Assembly: GCF_000739455.1 (NCBI RefSeq)
Contig: NZ_CP009211.1
Span: 1,313,458-1,377,457, forward strand
DNA: 64,000 nucleotides
From: Corynebacterium imitans
Lineage (GTDB): Bacteria; Actinomycetota; Actinomycetes; Mycobacteriales; Mycobacteriaceae
Direction: 5' to 3'
Part shown: positions 26,283 to 36,560 of the stretch, piece after piece
Layout: every line of letters begins with the position of its first letter
Position numbering within the stretch: position 1 is the stretch's first letter
Notes under the pieces: generated by a model
Databases searched by the model: none
What the model saw: only the letters and a program-made list of their open reading frames with translations
What the model was told of the DNA's origin: nothing
Position numbers and translations under genes: made by a program

Positions 26283-27968
26283 TTAGAACAGGCCGGTGAT
26301 GTGGCCGTCCTCGGCGACGTCGATGTTGTTGGCCGCAGGGGTCTTCGGCAGCCCCGGCATGGTCATCACATCGCCGGTGAGCGCGACGACGAAGCCCGCC
26401 CCGGTGCGCGGGATGAGCTTGCGCACGTGCAGCGTGTGCCCGGTCGGGGCGCCGAGCAGCGAAGGCTCGTCCGAGAAGGAGTACTGCGTCTTGGAGATAC
26501 ATACCGGCAGGGTGTCGAAACCGTTTGCCTTCAACATCTTCAGATCACGCGATGCGTTGACGGAGTATTGCACGTTGTCGGCGCGGTAGATCTCTCGCGC
26601 GATGGTCTCGATCGAGGCCTCGATCCCGTCAGCCGGGTCGTAGAGCTGCGTGGACGTGCCCTCGGAGAGGTTGTCCAGCAGCGTGGTCGCAAGCTCGGTG
26701 GCCCCCTCACCGCCCTTGGACCACACGTCTGCTTCGGCGATGGCAACGCCGGTGCGCTTCGCCCAGTTGCGTACCCACTCGAGCTCGGCATCCGTGTCCG
26801 AGGTGAAGCGGTTGAGCGCGACGACCGGTGTCACGCCGAACTTGCGGATGTTTTCCACGTGGCGGGCGAGGTTGCTGATGCCCTGCTCGAGCGCGTCGAG
26901 GTTTTCCTTCTCCAGGTCCTCGCGCGCAATTCCTGCGTTGTACTTGATGGAGCGGACCGTGGCCACAACGACGGCACCGGCAACATCCAGGTCGCCGTAG
27001 CGTGCCTTGATGTCGAAGAACTTCTCCGCACCCAAATCGGAGCCGAAGCCCGCCTCGGTGAGCACGATGTCCGCGTACTGCATGGCGGTACGTGTGGCCA
27101 GCAGTGTGTTGCAGCCGTGGGCGATGTTGGCAAAGGGGCCGCCGTGGATGAACGCCGGGGTGCCGCCGAGCGTTTGCACCAGATTCGGGTTGATGGCTTG
27201 CTTGAGCAGTGCTGCCATCGCGCCCTCCGCGCCTAGCTGGCCCGCAGTGACCGGCTCCTGGTCGTAGGTCAGTCCGATGGTGATCTTGGCCAGGCGCTCC
27301 TTCAGATCATCCAGATCCGTTGCCAGCCCCAAGATCGCCATGATCTCCGAGGCGGCCGTAATAGTAAAGCCAGTCTGTGCCGGCACACCGTTGGTAGGTC
27401 CGCCCAGGCCGGTGACCACGTTGCGCAGGCTGCGGTCGTTGACGTCCAGGCAGCGCTGCCAGGTCACGCGGCGCGGGTCAATGTTCAGCTCGTTACCCTG
27501 GTGGATGTGGTTATCAATCATCGCGGCCAGGGTGTTGTTTGCCGAGGTGATCGCATGGAAATCGCCGGTGAAGTGCAGGTTGATGTCCTCCATCGGGACG
27601 ACCTGCGAGTAGCCACCACCGGCTGCGCCGCCCTTGATACCCATGACCGGGCCGAGTGAAGGCTCGCGCAGTGCCACCATGGCGTTGTGACCGAGCTTGG
27701 CGAGCGCGTCGGTCAGCCCGATCAAGACGGTGGACTTGCCCTCGCCCGCAGGCGTGGGCGACACGCCGGTGACCAGCACCAGCTTCGCGTCGGCCTCGCC
27801 AGGGTTGCGGGAGACGTCGACCTTGGCCATGTGCGCGCCGTACGGGATCAGCGCGTCCTTGTCCACGCCCGCCTTCGCGGCAATGTCCGCGATCGGCTCG
27901 AGCGTGTGGGCTTGGGCGATGTCGACGTCAGATTTCGGAGCTGTGGTTGGTGCTTTGGTCTCAGACAT
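26283..27968 (-). CDS. fhs: Formate-tetrahydrofolate ligase
   Basis: Makes 10-formyltetrahydrofolate from formate, THF and ATP for one-carbon metabolism. The 561-residue protein has the P-loop TPAGEGKSTV (about 71-80), the Fhs signature GGAAGGGYSQVVPMEDINLHFTGD (about 113-136, cited in part here), and the conserved QTGFTITAASEIMAIL. TACTGT ends 6 nt before the ATG and no Shine-Dalgarno is present, pointing to its own leaderless transcript although the Dcu gene stops only 36 nt upstream on the same strand. Confidence 0.96.
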   Translation of the reverse strand: MSETKAPTTAPKSDVDIAQAHTLEPIADIAAKAGVDKDALIPYGAHMAKVDVSRNPGEADAKLVLVTGVSPTPAGEGKSTVLIGLTDALAKLGHNAMVALREPSLGPVMGIKGGAAGGGYSQVVPMEDINLHFTGDFHAITSANNTLAAMIDNHIHQGNELNIDPRRVTWQRCLDVNDRSLRNVVTGLGGPTNGVPAQTGFTITAASEIMAILGLATDLDDLKERLAKITIGLTYDQEPVTAGQLGAEGAMAALLKQAINPNLVQTLGGTPAFIHGGPFANIAHGCNTLLATRTAMQYADIVLTEAGFGSDLGAEKFFDIKARYGDLDVAGAVVVATVRSIKYNAGIAREDLEKENLDALEQGISNLARHVENIRKFGVTPVVALNRFTSDTDAELEWVRNWAKRTGVAIAEADVWSKGGEGATELATTLLDNLSEGTSTQLYDPADGIEASIETIAREIYRADNVQYSVNASRDLKMLKANGFDTLPVCISKTQYSFSDEPSLLGAPTGHTLHVRKLIPRTGAGFVVALTGDVMTMPGLPKTPAANNIDVAEDGHITGLF

Positions 27969-27974
27969 GCCCCC

Positions 27975-27980
27975 ACAGTA
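27975..27980 (-). promoter_or_regulatory. Candidate -10 box of fhs (leaderless)
   Basis: TACTGT on the minus strand ends 6 nt before the fhs ATG, in the short gap after the Dcu gene. Confidence 0.4.
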
Positions 27981-28004
27981 CCGCAGAAACGAGGATGAAG
28001 GCCG

Positions 28005-29321
28005 CTAGAGAACGACGGCACCAATCCCGTATCCCAGCAGGATGGAGGTGGTGATGCACGCGATGCCGGGGATGATAAACGGGTGGTCAAAGACGTATTT
28101 GCCAATCCGGGTCGAGCCGGTGTCGTCCATTTCCACCGCTGCGAGCAGCGTGGGATAGGTCGGCAGGACGAACAGCGCCGAGACCGCCGGGAACGCCGCC
28201 ACCGCTGTCAGCGGGCTCACCCCAATGGCCAAAGCGGCGGGCATGAGCGCCTTTGCGGTCGCCGCTTGCGAGTAAAGCAGGCAGGCGGCGAAGAACAGCA
28301 CGACTGCCAGCAGCCAGGGCTGCGCTTGCAGCACATCACCGGCGATGACCTGGATGTCATCGATGTAGTGGTTGATAAAGGTCGTGCCGAGCCAAGCGAC
28401 GCCGAGGACGCACACGCTGGCAGACATGCCGGAGCGGAAGACCTGGGTGGTCAGCACCTCGGCGGCCTTGCTCTTTGTTACCCAGCAGATCACTGCCGCA
28501 GCCGAGAGCATGATCGCCATAATGGCCTCGTTGCGCGGCACCGTCGGGTTGGGGATCAGGCCGATCTGCTCGGAGATCAGCGTAGCGTAGACCATGACGA
28601 TCAGGATGGCGGCGAGGAAGATACCGACGGAGGCCTTCGCCCCTGGCTTCGGTGTGAACCCGGCCGAGGTGTGCGAGGTCGACACCAATCCGTCGGCCAA
28701 GCGCTGCTGGTAGACCGGATCGTCCTCCAGGTCGCGCCCGAGCCGGTTGGCCAGCCAGGCGGTGGGGAAAATGGCGAGGAAGGTCGCCGGCAGCATCACC
28801 GCGAGTAGCTGCAGGTAGCCCACACCGTGCGGCTCGAGCAACGCAGCCATAAACACCACAGCGGCCGAAATTGGCGAGGCCACGATGGCCATCTGGGAGG
28901 CAATCACGGCGACTGAGAGCGGGCGCGAGGGGCGTACCTTGCCCTCCTTGGCCACCTCCACGATCACTGGGAGCGTGGAAAACGCGGTGTGGCCAGTGCC
29001 CGCAAGCACCGTCATCAGCCAGGTGACGATCGGCGCGTAGATGGTCACCCGCTTTGGGTTAGAACGCAGGAACTTCTCGGCCAGATACACCAGGTAGTCC
29101 ATCCCGCCCGCCAGCTGCATCGCGGAAATTGCGGCGATGACGCACATGATGATGCCGATGACGTCAAAGGGGATGTCTTCGGCAGTCACGGTCACGCCGG
29201 TGGCACCGAGCAACAGCACGCCCAGCCCGCCGGCGAAACCGATAGCGATTGAGCCCATCCGGGCACCAAGCACAATGGCGCCAAACAAAATGATGAGGTG
29301 TACGAGCAAGAGCAAGGACAC
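28005..29321 (-). CDS. C4-dicarboxylate carrier of the Dcu family
   Basis: Membrane exchanger for aspartate, fumarate, malate and succinate, best known in anaerobic fumarate respiration. I start it at a GTG (29319-29321), because GAGGAG (29329-29336 region) lies 7 nt upstream and the protein then begins VSLLLLVHLIILFGAIVLGA, like DcuA. Length is 438 residues, close to DcuA/DcuB. About 12 membrane segments and the conserved LAGTGHTAFSTLPVI and SQMAIVASPISAAVV stretches are visible. It follows aspA, which converts aspartate to fumarate, so uptake and conversion are linked. Confidence 0.9.
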   Translation of the reverse strand: MSLLLLVHLIILFGAIVLGARMGSIAIGFAGGLGVLLLGATGVTVTAEDIPFDVIGIIMCVIAAISAMQLAGGMDYLVYLAEKFLRSNPKRVTIYAPIVTWLMTVLAGTGHTAFSTLPVIVEVAKEGKVRPSRPLSVAVIASQMAIVASPISAAVVFMAALLEPHGVGYLQLLAVMLPATFLAIFPTAWLANRLGRDLEDDPVYQQRLADGLVSTSHTSAGFTPKPGAKASVGIFLAAILIVMVYATLISEQIGLIPNPTVPRNEAIMAIMLSAAAVICWVTKSKAAEVLTTQVFRSGMSASVCVLGVAWLGTTFINHYIDDIQVIAGDVLQAQPWLLAVVLFFAACLLYSQAATAKALMPAALAIGVSPLTAVAAFPAVSALFVLPTYPTLLAAVEMDDTGSTRIGKYVFDHPFIIPGIACITTSILLGYGIGAVVL

Positions 29322-29388
29322 GGGGCGACTCCTCTTTACAAGCCTGGAGGTGTACTGGGCGAGTTCCATTATCGCCCCGATGGTGTTA

Positions 29389-29438
29389 CCAATACAATTC
29401 GGCCGGGCGTGAGATGCGTTACGCTCTCACGCCCGGCC
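29389..29438 (-). terminator. Strong hairpin between aspA and the Dcu gene
   Basis: GGCCGGGCGTGAGA (29401-29414) pairs perfectly with TCTCACGCCCGGCC (29425-29438), a 14-bp stem with a 10-nt loop, followed on the minus strand by GAATTGTATTG. It starts 15 nt after the aspA stop. It could end most aspA transcripts, so the carrier is made at a lower level, or protect the aspA mRNA 3' end. Confidence 0.65.
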
Positions 29439-29453
29439 TCAGCTAACCCCCGA

Positions 29454-30878
29454 TTAGTCCTCGTCTACGTACAGCTTGCCCCGGTACTCAGGGTGCATGA
29501 GGTTTTCCTTGCTCAGCACGGTATCGAGCTCTTCCTCGGTGAGCAGCCTTTTCTCCAGGACCAGCTCGCGCACTCCGCGGCCGGTCGCTGCTGCCTCCTT
29601 ACCGATGAGGTCGCCGTTGTGGTGGCCAATGACCGGGTTGAGGTAGGTGATGATGCCGATGGAGTTCTGCACATACGCTTCGCAGACCTCCTTGTTGGCG
29701 GTAATCCCGGTGACGCACTTCTCGCGCAGGGTGCGCGCCGCGTTGGCAAGCAGCGAAATGGAGTTGAACAGCGACTGCGCGATCACCGGCTCCATGACGT
29801 TGAGCTGCAGCTGACCCGCCTCGGCGGCCATGGAGACCGTCAGGTCGTTGCCGAAGACCTTGAAGCAGGCCTGGTTGACCACCTCGGGGATGACCGGGTT
29901 GACCTTCGCCGGCATAATCGACGAGCCCGCCTGGCGCTCCGGCAGGTTGATCTCGTTGAGGCCAGCACGCGGCCCGGAGGACAAAAGGCGCAGGTCGTTG
30001 CTGATCTTGGACATCTTCATCGCGGCGCGCTTGATCGCGCCGTGCATCATGACATACCCGCCCGTATCCGAGGTCGCCTCGATCAGGTTAGGAGAGGCCT
30101 GAATCTCCAGGCCAGTCACCTCACGCAGCGCAGCGACCGCCTGATCGCGGTAGCCCTTCGGCGTGTTGATGCCGGTGCCGATCGCGGTGGCGCCCAGGTT
30201 GATTTCCAGCAGCGATTCCGCCGCGTTGACCAGCGTACGGTTTTCCTCCCCCAGGTTCTCACCAAAGGCGGTGAACTCCTCCCCCAGCGTCATCGGCACC
30301 GCGTCCTGGAGCTGGGTGCGCCCCATCTTGATGATGTCCGCGAACTCATCGCCCTTCGCGCGGAAAGCCTGCTGCAGCTGATCGAACTCCTCGATGAGGT
30401 TCTGCACCGCGTGGTACAGGCCGAGGCGCAAACCAGTCGGGTAGGCGTCGTTGGTGGACTGCGACATGTTCACATCGTCGTTCGGGTTGAGCGCCGCGTA
30501 GTCGCCCTTCTCCTTGCCCATGTACTCCAGCGCCAGGTTGGTCACGACCTCGTTCGTGTTCATGTTCAGCGAGGTACCCGCCCCGCCCTGGAAGGCGTCG
30601 ATGGGGAACTGATCCATACAGCGCCCATCTTCAAGAATCTGGTCGCAGGCCCAGACAATGGCCTCCGCCTTCGCCTTCGGCAGCGCGTGGAGGCGCCGGT
30701 TGGCCAGGGCTGCCGCCTTCTTCACCTGCACCATGCCCCGGATAAAATCCGGGAAGTCATTGATGGTCTCGCGCGAGATGTGGAAGTTGTCCACCGCGCG
30801 CAGCGTGTGGATGCCGTAGTACACATCGGCCGGAACATCGAGGGTGCCAAGCAGGTCTTCTTCTTTACGAGTGCTCAT
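29454..30878 (-). CDS. aspA: Aspartate ammonia-lyase
   Basis: Reversibly deaminates L-aspartate to fumarate and ammonia. The 474-residue protein carries the fumarase/aspartase signature [15 protein letters not shown] with the catalytic Ser, plus [10 protein letters not shown] and the [11 protein letters not shown] substrate-binding loop. I start at [11 protein letters not shown] (ATG 30876-30878); TAGTTT ends 7 nt upstream, fitting a leaderless mRNA, and the longer open frame upstream has no family match. It pairs functionally with the Dcu carrier downstream. In C. glutamicum aspA also lies next to hisG. Confidence 0.95.
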   Translation of the reverse strand: MSTRKEEDLLGTLDVPADVYYGIHTLRAVDNFHISRETINDFPDFIRGMVQVKKAAALANRRLHALPKAKAEAIVWACDQILEDGRCMDQFPIDAFQGGAGTSLNMNTNEVVTNLALEYMGKEKGDYAALNPNDDVNMSQSTNDAYPTGLRLGLYHAVQNLIEEFDQLQQAFRAKGDEFADIIKMGRTQLQDAVPMTLGEEFTAFGENLGEENRTLVNAAESLLEINLGATAIGTGINTPKGYRDQAVAALREVTGLEIQASPNLIEATSDTGGYVMMHGAIKRAAMKMSKISNDLRLLSSGPRAGLNEINLPERQAGSSIMPAKVNPVIPEVVNQACFKVFGNDLTVSMAAEAGQLQLNVMEPVIAQSLFNSISLLANAARTLREKCVTGITANKEVCEAYVQNSIGIITYLNPVIGHHNGDLIGKEAAATGRGVRELVLEKRLLTEEELDTVLSKENLMHPEYRGKLYVDED

Positions 30879-30885
30879 GCCGCCC

Positions 30886-30891
30886 AAACTA
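30886..30891 (-). promoter_or_regulatory. Candidate -10 box of aspA (leaderless)
   Basis: TAGTTT on the minus strand ends 7 nt before the aspA ATG. It lies in the 119-nt gap after hisG, which has no clear T-run terminator. Confidence 0.45.
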
Positions 30892-30997
30892 CCAAGCAAC
30901 GCTCCCCCGCCACACGCCTCGCCCGGTTTGGGGGTGAATGCGTGGGGCATGCTTATCGACGCCCCGTGCCCGCCCGCGTGACGCGCCCCCAAGCTTC

Positions 30998-31858
30998 CTA
31001 GAGTCGGGCGATACGCAGCTCAGTGGCAATCGTGCCCTCGGCACCAAGATCCGTGAGCGCGTCCATGATGCGGTTTGCCTCCTTGCGCGGCACCATCGCG
31101 CGGACCGCCACCCAGTTCTCGCGCGACAACGGCGAGACCGTCGGGCCGGTAATGCCCGGGGTGAGCGCCAGCACCTCGTCGAGGGAATCGCGCGAGACGT
31201 TGTAGTCGATCATCAGGTAGTTCTGCGCGTTGAGGATGCCCTCGATGCGCTTGAGGACCTTCACGTGCCCGTCGCCAAGCGCCATCTCCTTTCGCTTGAC
31301 CACCACCGCCTCGCTAGCGATGATCGGCTCGCCGAATGGCGCCAGACCCTGCTGGCGCAGCGTGGCCCCCGTGGAGACCACATCGGCGATCACGTCAGCA
31401 ACGCCGAGCTTGATGGAGATCTCCACCGCGCCGTCGAGGCGGATGACCTGACCCGGGGTAATGTCGCGCGCGGCGAGGTAATCCTCCACCAGATGCGGGT
31501 ACGAGGTGGCAATTCGCTTGCCCTGCAGGTCCTCGACGGCCCAGGTCTCGCCCTGCGGGGCGGCGAAGCGGAACGTGGAGGCGCCAAAGCCGAGTTCCAT
31601 GACCTCTTCGACGTCGGCGCGGGAGTCCTCTGCCAAGTCGCGGCCGGTAATACCGAGGTCAAGGTGGCCCTGGGCGACGTAGATCGCGATGTCCTTAGGA
31701 CGGAGGAAGAAGAACTCCACCCCGTTCGGCTCATCCACGATGTTCAGCGCCTTGTTGAGCCCACGGCCCTTGTAGCCGGCCTCCTTGAGAACCTGCAGCG
31801 CCTTTTCCGACAGCGAGCCCTTGTTGGGCACGGCAATTTTGATCAGGGGTGTGTCCAT
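30998..31858 (-). CDS. hisG: ATP phosphoribosyltransferase, long form
   Basis: First enzyme of histidine synthesis; joins ATP and PRPP. The 286-residue length and C-terminal regulatory domain (about 210-286, [17 protein letters not shown]) mark the histidine-inhibited long form. The substrate-binding [29 protein letters not shown] is intact (named in part: residues about 144-172). It begins 12 nt after hisE, the usual hisE-hisG pair of corynebacteria, separate from the rest of the his genes. Confidence 0.96.
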   Translation of the reverse strand: MDTPLIKIAVPNKGSLSEKALQVLKEAGYKGRGLNKALNIVDEPNGVEFFFLRPKDIAIYVAQGHLDLGITGRDLAEDSRADVEEVMELGFGASTFRFAAPQGETWAVEDLQGKRIATSYPHLVEDYLAARDITPGQVIRLDGAVEISIKLGVADVIADVVSTGATLRQQGLAPFGEPIIASEAVVVKRKEMALGDGHVKVLKRIEGILNAQNYLMIDYNVSRDSLDEVLALTPGITGPTVSPLSRENWVAVRAMVPRKEANRIMDALTDLGAEGTIATELRIARL

Positions 31859-31870
31859 TGCTGCTACTTC

Positions 31871-32134
31871 CTAAAGGTACTTGTAAATGTCTTCCGGGGT
31901 CAGCCCACGCTTGATCATCATGACCTGCGTCCAGTAAATGAGCTGGCTCATCTCCTCGGCGAGCTCTGCGTCCGACTGGTACTCGGACGCGATCCAGACT
32001 TCGCCAGCCTCCTCGATGATCTTCTTGCCGATGAAGTGCTCGCCCTTGTCCAGCGCTTCGACGGTGCCGGAGCCCGCGGGGCGGTCGGCGGATTTTTGGG
32101 TCAGCTCAGCAAACAGTGCATCGAAAGTTTTCAC
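31871..32134 (-). CDS. hisE: Phosphoribosyl-ATP pyrophosphatase
   Basis: Second step of histidine synthesis, hydrolysing PR-ATP to PR-AMP. The 87-residue all-helical protein has the MazG-like metal motif [15 protein letters not shown] and ends [10 protein letters not shown]. The start is a GTG at 32132-32134 ([11 protein letters not shown]), which keeps it clear of the upstream HAD gene stop at 32146; a GAAGG lies directly upstream. It is followed by hisG. Confidence 0.93.
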   Translation of the reverse strand: MKTFDALFAELTQKSADRPAGSGTVEALDKGEHFIGKKIIEEAGEVWIASEYQSDAELAEEMSQLIYWTQVMMIKRGLTPEDIYKYL

Positions 32135-32145
32135 GCCTTCAAACC

Positions 32146-32829
32146 TTAGCCCAGTGGCCTTGCCGCTGCGGCAAACCATGCAGAAACATCCGAGACTGTC
32201 GCCCCAACAAAGCGTGCCGGGTCAAACTGGTACACCCCGCGCGGCACCTCGTGTGCCAGGCCGAGTACTCGGCAGCCGGCCCTGGCTGCGGCCGTCATGC
32301 CGGTGAAGGAATCCTCTGCGACCAGGCAGGCTGCAGGATCCGCCCCGACGCGGCGGGCGGCCTCGACATACATGTCCGGGGCCGGCTTCGGAGCCGCGAC
32401 CTCGTCGCCGGTGATCGAGTCGGTGAAGAACTCACGCCCGATGGCGTCGATGCAGCGATCCGCCAGCGAGCGCTCCGTGTTCGTGGTGACAAACATCGGC
32501 ACGCCCGTAGCCTCTAAGAGGCTGAGCAGGGGGCGGATCCCTGGCGTGAGCTCAATACCGTGGGCGAGCTTTTCCGCCATGCGTGCGTACATCCACTCCC
32601 GCAGCGTGTCCTCTTCGCCCGGGGCGAGCTCGTAGTCGGCCCACCGCGCGCAGATGCGCAGCGATTCAGCGAAGCTTGCGCCCTCGGTCTTCTTCCGCTC
32701 CTCCGGGGTGAGCCTGCGCCCGAGTTTCTCGGAAAGCTCGAAGGTGGTCTCCGCCCACACCGGTTCGGTGTTAATGAGCGTTCCGTCCATGTCCCAAAAG
32801 ATCGCTGCGGGCAGCTCGTGCTTACTCAA
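32146..32829 (-). CDS. HAD-superfamily phosphatase
   Basis: Haloacid dehalogenase-type hydrolase of the beta-phosphoglucomutase-like group. The 227-residue protein has motif [13 protein letters not shown] (nucleophile Asp13, acid Asp15), motif [11 protein letters not shown], motif III lysine in [10 protein letters not shown] and motif [14 protein letters not shown]. The helical cap lies between residues 20 and 90. The substrate is not predictable. It overlaps the preceding hypothetical gene by 8 nt and precedes hisE by 11 nt, so it may be expressed with the his pair. Confidence 0.88.
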   Translation of the reverse strand: MSKHELPAAIFWDMDGTLINTEPVWAETTFELSEKLGRRLTPEERKKTEGASFAESLRICARWADYELAPGEEDTLREWMYARMAEKLAHGIELTPGIRPLLSLLEATGVPMFVTTNTERSLADRCIDAIGREFFTDSITGDEVAAPKPAPDMYVEAARRVGADPAACLVAEDSFTGMTAAARAGCRVLGLAHEVPRGVYQFDPARFVGATVSDVSAWFAAAARPLG

Positions 32830-33226
32830 ATTCCGGCAGCTCCCCCACTGCCTCGTCTTCCGCGCCGATCGCTACCGCGGCACGGCGTACGAGGTCTTCC
32901 AGCTCTGCCTTCTCCTCGGGCTCGAGCACGGCGTACTCGTGCTTAGCGTTGAAGGCTTCCAGGTTGTCGTAGAAGGGCGTGACCAGGGATATAAGGCGCG
33001 TGGCGTCGGGTGCCGGCTCGAGCAAGTCGACTGCGTCAAGGAACATTTCAATCAGCTTCTTCAGCTCCGGCAGCGCCTCCGGGTCGAAGGGTTGCTCCCA
33101 GAGCTCCTTATCACTGTCGTTGAGGTAGGAGCCGGTGGCGAAGGTGCGCAGATCATCGATGAACTCGTCGACGTCCGGCTGCAGCTCGGCGCGGACGGAG
33201 GATCCTGCTGGTGTACTCGAAGTCAT
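32822..33226 (-). CDS. Conserved hypothetical acidic protein
   Basis: A 134-residue soluble protein, strongly acidic and predicted mostly helical, with no signal peptide or membrane segment and no motif I recognise. It lies 12 nt downstream of mshC and overlaps the HAD phosphatase start by 8 nt, so it is probably translated from the same mRNA. Intact reading frame and typical codon use argue that it is real. I cannot assign a function. Confidence 0.75.
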   Translation of the reverse strand: MTSSTPAGSSVRAELQPDVDEFIDDLRTFATGSYLNDSDKELWEQPFDPEALPELKKLIEMFLDAVDLLEPAPDATRLISLVTPFYDNLEAFNAKHEYAVLEPEEKAELEDLVRRAAVAIGAEDEAVGELPEFE

Positions 33227-33238
33227 GGTCTCTATTCT

Positions 33239-34465
33239 TTACGACTCGGCGAAAACGCGCACGCCGAGCAGACCGTCAATCGCATCTGCGAACAGGCCTT
33301 CGTGGTCGCCGCGTGCTTGGTCAATGAGGCGTAGCGCCCGGGGCGTGTCCAGGTCATCGGCAAGCGCGGCGCGCAGCTCGTTGATGTTAGCCAGCGCTTC
33401 AGCCTCGGATACCTCGTTGCTCAAGCGCTCCTGCCAGCGGGCAAGGCGCTGCTCGGCGGCTGCCAGCCCGCGATCGCTGAAGTCGCGGTCTGCCCGGTAG
33501 TGGTCGGCAAAGACCGCCACGCGGATGGCGTCAGCGCTGTGGCCCTGTTCGGTGAGCTTGTGCACGAAGACGAGGTTGCCCAGAGACTTCGACATCTTCA
33601 CCCCGTTGAGCGCGATCATGCCGGAGTGCACGTAGTGGTCGGCCATGCGCGGGGTGCCAAGGGCCGCCTCCGCGTGCGCTGCCGAGAACTCGTGGTGCGG
33701 AAACGCAAGGTCGGAACCCCCGCCCTGGATGGCGAACGAGGAGCCAAGACGGTTGGTGGCGATCGCGGAACACTCCACGTGCCAGCCAGGTCGGCCCGCC
33801 CCCAACGAAGTGTGCCAGGAGGGCTCACCCTCGCGCGCACCGCGCCACACCAGGGCGTCGAGCGTGTCGCGCTTGCCTTCGCGCTCCGGGTCGCCGCCGC
33901 GCTCAGCGAAGAAGTCCTCCATGGTGGCCCGATCCAAGTTGGACTCGTAGCCGAACTGCTCGGTGGCCCTAATGTCGGCGTAGATATCGCCCTTGTCAAG
34001 GCGGTAGGCCGCGCCAACCTCGAGAAGCTTCTGCACCATCTCTGCGACCTCATCGATCGCCTCCATCGCACCGATAAACTCCCGCGGCGGGATCACCGAA
34101 AGGATCTCCATATCGCTGCGGAAGAGGTTGATCTGGCTGCGGCCCAGCTCGCGCCAGTCCACGCCGTCGCGCTCCGCGCGCTCGAACAGCGGGTCGTCCA
34201 CATCGGTGACGTTTTGGACATAGTGGACTTTGTGCCCGTTAGCCAGCAGCTGGCGCTGCACCAGGTCGAAGGTGAGGTAGGTCGCGGCGTGGCCCAAGTG
34301 GGTGGAGTCGTATGGGGTGATCCCGCAGACGTAGAGGCCGACCTCGCCGCGCGCATCCGGTGTCACGTTGACCGGACGCACTTTCTGGTCGGCGGTGTCG
34401 TACAAGTGCAACGGCCGGGGGAAACCGGCGACGTGCTTCACATTCGGGTAAGGCCAGGATTGCAT
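33239..34465 (-). CDS. mshC: Cysteine:glucosaminyl-inositol ligase MshC
   Basis: Third enzyme of mycothiol synthesis: ATP-dependent ligation of L-cysteine to GlcN-inositol. The 408-residue protein is a cysteinyl-tRNA synthetase relative with the HIGH-type THLGHAA, the zinc-binding [11 protein letters not shown] and [10 protein letters not shown], and KMSKSLGN. The start ATG (34463-34465) is 7 nt after TAGGGT, fitting a leaderless mRNA; a GTG three codons upstream is less likely. Presence of mshC is a strong actinobacterial marker. In C. glutamicum it also neighbours uppP. Confidence 0.95.
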   Translation of the reverse strand: MQSWPYPNVKHVAGFPRPLHLYDTADQKVRPVNVTPDARGEVGLYVCGITPYDSTHLGHAATYLTFDLVQRQLLANGHKVHYVQNVTDVDDPLFERAERDGVDWRELGRSQINLFRSDMEILSVIPPREFIGAMEAIDEVAEMVQKLLEVGAAYRLDKGDIYADIRATEQFGYESNLDRATMEDFFAERGGDPEREGKRDTLDALVWRGAREGEPSWHTSLGAGRPGWHVECSAIATNRLGSSFAIQGGGSDLAFPHHEFSAAHAEAALGTPRMADHYVHSGMIALNGVKMSKSLGNLVFVHKLTEQGHSADAIRVAVFADHYRADRDFSDRGLAAAEQRLARWQERLSNEVSEAEALANINELRAALADDLDTPRALRLIDQARGDHEGLFADAIDGLLGVRVFAES

Positions 34466-34472
34466 GGGAACC

Positions 34473-34478
34473 ACCCTA
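34473..34478 (-). promoter_or_regulatory. Candidate -10 box of mshC (leaderless)
   Basis: TAGGGT on the minus strand ends 7 nt before the mshC ATG, the same box and spacing as at arc. Confidence 0.45.
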
Positions 34479-34523
34479 ACCCATCTCCGCCATCTTCAGC
34501 GCAGTCCCGATGGACACAGCAGA

Positions 34524-35381
34524 CTAGACCGGCTGCATCACGCCCGTGGCCAACAGAATCATCACGATGATGCCCAGCGGGATGCGGTAGGCCGCGAACC
34601 AGGCAAAGGAGTGGTTAGACACGAACTTTAACAGCCAAGCAATGGAGATGTAGCCGAGCACGAAGGCCACACCGGAGCCGACCAAGAGCTGGATGCCGCT
34701 GGCGGCTTGTCCGGCTTGGGGGTCGAAGGCGTCGGGAAGCGAAAAGAGCCCCGAGGCCAGCACCGCTGGGATGGCCAGCAAGAAGCTGAAGCGGGTGGCC
34801 ACCTCGCGGTCCAGGTTGCGGAAGAGACCACCGGAGACCGTGCCGCCGGAGCGCGACACGCCTGGGATGAGCGCGAGACACTGCCACAGACCCATCACGA
34901 TTGCGTCCTTCATGTTCAACTCATCGAAGCTGCGGGCCTTTGTGCCCTTGCGCTCGGCGAGAATGAACACGAGGGAGAACAGGATGAGCACAGCCGCGGT
35001 AATCCACAGGTTGCGCAGGTTTTCCCTGATCAGGTCCTTGAACAGCACGCCCATCACCGCAACTGGGATGGTGCCGACGATGACCATCCAGCCCATGCGG
35101 TAGTCAAAGCCGCGCTTATCCTTATTGGCAAGGCCGATGAACCAGCCTGAGAGGTAGCGCCAGATGTCTTTGGCGAAGTAGACCAGCACCGCGAACTCAG
35201 TGCCGAGCTGGACGACGGCGGTGAAGCTGGCACCAGCGTCTTGACCCCAAAACAGCTCGGAGACGATGCGCAGGTGCCCGGAGGAAGAGACCGGCAGGAA
35301 CTCGGTCAGCCCCTGCACGATCGACAAGACGATGACCTGGATCCAGGTCATGGACTCGGTGAGTTGCGTGGGATCAGTCAT
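34524..35381 (-). CDS. uppP: Undecaprenyl-diphosphatase UppP (BacA)
   Basis: Integral membrane phosphatase that recycles the undecaprenyl carrier of cell-wall synthesis and gives bacitracin tolerance. The 285-residue protein shows the (E/Q)-rich motif [17 protein letters not shown] and the PGVSRSGGT motif with catalytic Ser/Arg, and about eight membrane segments. Start ATG 35379-35381 gives the family length; TAGTGT ends 8 nt upstream. It is divergent from the lipoprotein gene, whose promoter lies inside the longest possible upstream extension of this frame. Confidence 0.94.
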   Translation of the reverse strand: MTDPTQLTESMTWIQVIVLSIVQGLTEFLPVSSSGHLRIVSELFWGQDAGASFTAVVQLGTEFAVLVYFAKDIWRYLSGWFIGLANKDKRGFDYRMGWMVIVGTIPVAVMGVLFKDLIRENLRNLWITAAVLILFSLVFILAERKGTKARSFDELNMKDAIVMGLWQCLALIPGVSRSGGTVSGGLFRNLDREVATRFSFLLAIPAVLASGLFSLPDAFDPQAGQAASGIQLLVGSGVAFVLGYISIAWLLKFVSNHSFAWFAAYRIPLGIIVMILLATGVMQPV

Positions 35382-35389
35382 GGCAAGAA

Positions 35390-35395
35390 ACACTA
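35390..35395 (-). promoter_or_regulatory. Candidate -10 box of uppP
   Basis: TAGTGT on the minus strand ends 8 nt before the chosen uppP ATG, supporting that start over the more distal ones. Confidence 0.35.
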
Positions 35396-35467
35396 CCCGC
35401 GCCATACCGCTGCCACCCAACGCACACGGCTCAAGATGCCTATGGCAGGTTGCTAGGGTTAGGGATT

Positions 35468-36532
35468 GTGAAACACTCAAAATCTCGTGCTGCTGCCTGT
35501 CTTCTGGTGGCCGCTACCGCGCTGAGCGCGTGCGGCTCGGACGTCACTGGCGACGACCTGCCAGAGCAGATGGGCAACGCCACCCCGGCTCCATCCCCCG
35601 CATCCTCTGATCCCGCAGGCACCGTCCTGCCTTTCGACGCGATCGAAGACCTCGACACCACCGAGGGCGTGATCGCGGTGCGCACCGCCAACGAGCTGCA
35701 CGTGGGTACCGTCGAGAAGCTGCGCGAGGGTACCGCTGACACGCTTGCGCTCGACGAGGCATGCGGGGATGTTTCCGCCAACGCCGGGGTCTTCGCGCTG
35801 GGCTGCGGGAACACAATCATGCTCGTGCGCGCCGCGGATTCTACGCAGGCAGAGACCCTAGAGGTCGAGGAACCAGTCACTGCCGCCACGGTCACCACCG
35901 GCGGTGAGGTACTCGCAGGCAGCGACAGTGAGCGCAAGGTCTGGCTCTACCGCGACGGTCAGCTCGCCGACACCTTCTCTGTCGCGCGCGAAACCGACCA
36001 GCTCCAGGCGGTCCCCGTCGACGGCCAGGCGGACAGCGTGGTGCGCGTCAACCACTTCGATACCACCATCCAGGACATTGACTGGGGCACGGGCCGCCAG
36101 GGTGGCACGCTCCGTGTCGGCCTCGGCGTAGGCAAGGTCGCCGGTGGCACCGATGGGCTGGTGCTTGCTGCCGACGCGACGGGCAACCAGCTTTTGGTCT
36201 ACACCACCGACGACATCATCCGGCTGCACCAGATGGCACCAGTGCCGGAAAGCCCGTGGGATGTGGCCTGGGACGAGGACACGCAGCTTGCGTGGATCAC
36301 CTCCACTGCCACCAACACCGCCACCGGCTACGACATCTCGCGCGGCGTACCGCTCAAACGCAGTGAGTTCGCAACAGTTGCAGACGCGCAGAGCATCGTC
36401 ACGCTTGACGACGCCACGTTGCTCATCGCCTCCGCCTCCGGCGAAGGCCTCCAAATCATCAAGTCCACCGACCGGGAGCTTGCCGATCTGCCGGCCGCAA
36501 CCGCCTCCGCAACCCAAGTACCGCAAAACTGA
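35468..36532 (+). CDS. Secreted lipoprotein, beta-propeller-like
   Basis: The 354-residue protein has a lipoprotein signal peptide: basic VKHSKSR, a hydrophobic core, and lipobox LSAC (Cys about residue 22), then a Pro/Ser-rich linker. The rest is a series of beta-strand repeats of the kind seen in WD40-like propellers ([61 protein letters not shown]). The start is a GTG at 35468, 8 nt after a TAGGGT box, with AGGG also in front. A homologous lipoprotein sits between uppP and pyrD in C. glutamicum. Function unknown. Confidence 0.82.
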   Translation: MKHSKSRAAACLLVAATALSACGSDVTGDDLPEQMGNATPAPSPASSDPAGTVLPFDAIEDLDTTEGVIAVRTANELHVGTVEKLREGTADTLALDEACGDVSANAGVFALGCGNTIMLVRAADSTQAETLEVEEPVTAATVTTGGEVLAGSDSERKVWLYRDGQLADTFSVARETDQLQAVPVDGQADSVVRVNHFDTTIQDIDWGTGRQGGTLRVGLGVGKVAGGTDGLVLAADATGNQLLVYTTDDIIRLHQMAPVPESPWDVAWDEDTQLAWITSTATNTATGYDISRGVPLKRSEFATVADAQSIVTLDDATLLIASASGEGLQIIKSTDRELADLPAATASATQVPQN

Positions 36533-36560
36533 CACAGGCAACGCATAGGAAGTAAGAGAC

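Noticed and set aside
29298..31001. 567-codon plus-strand frame across aspA
   Set aside because: Antisense to a clear aspartase gene, with low-complexity Arg/Val/Leu-rich composition.
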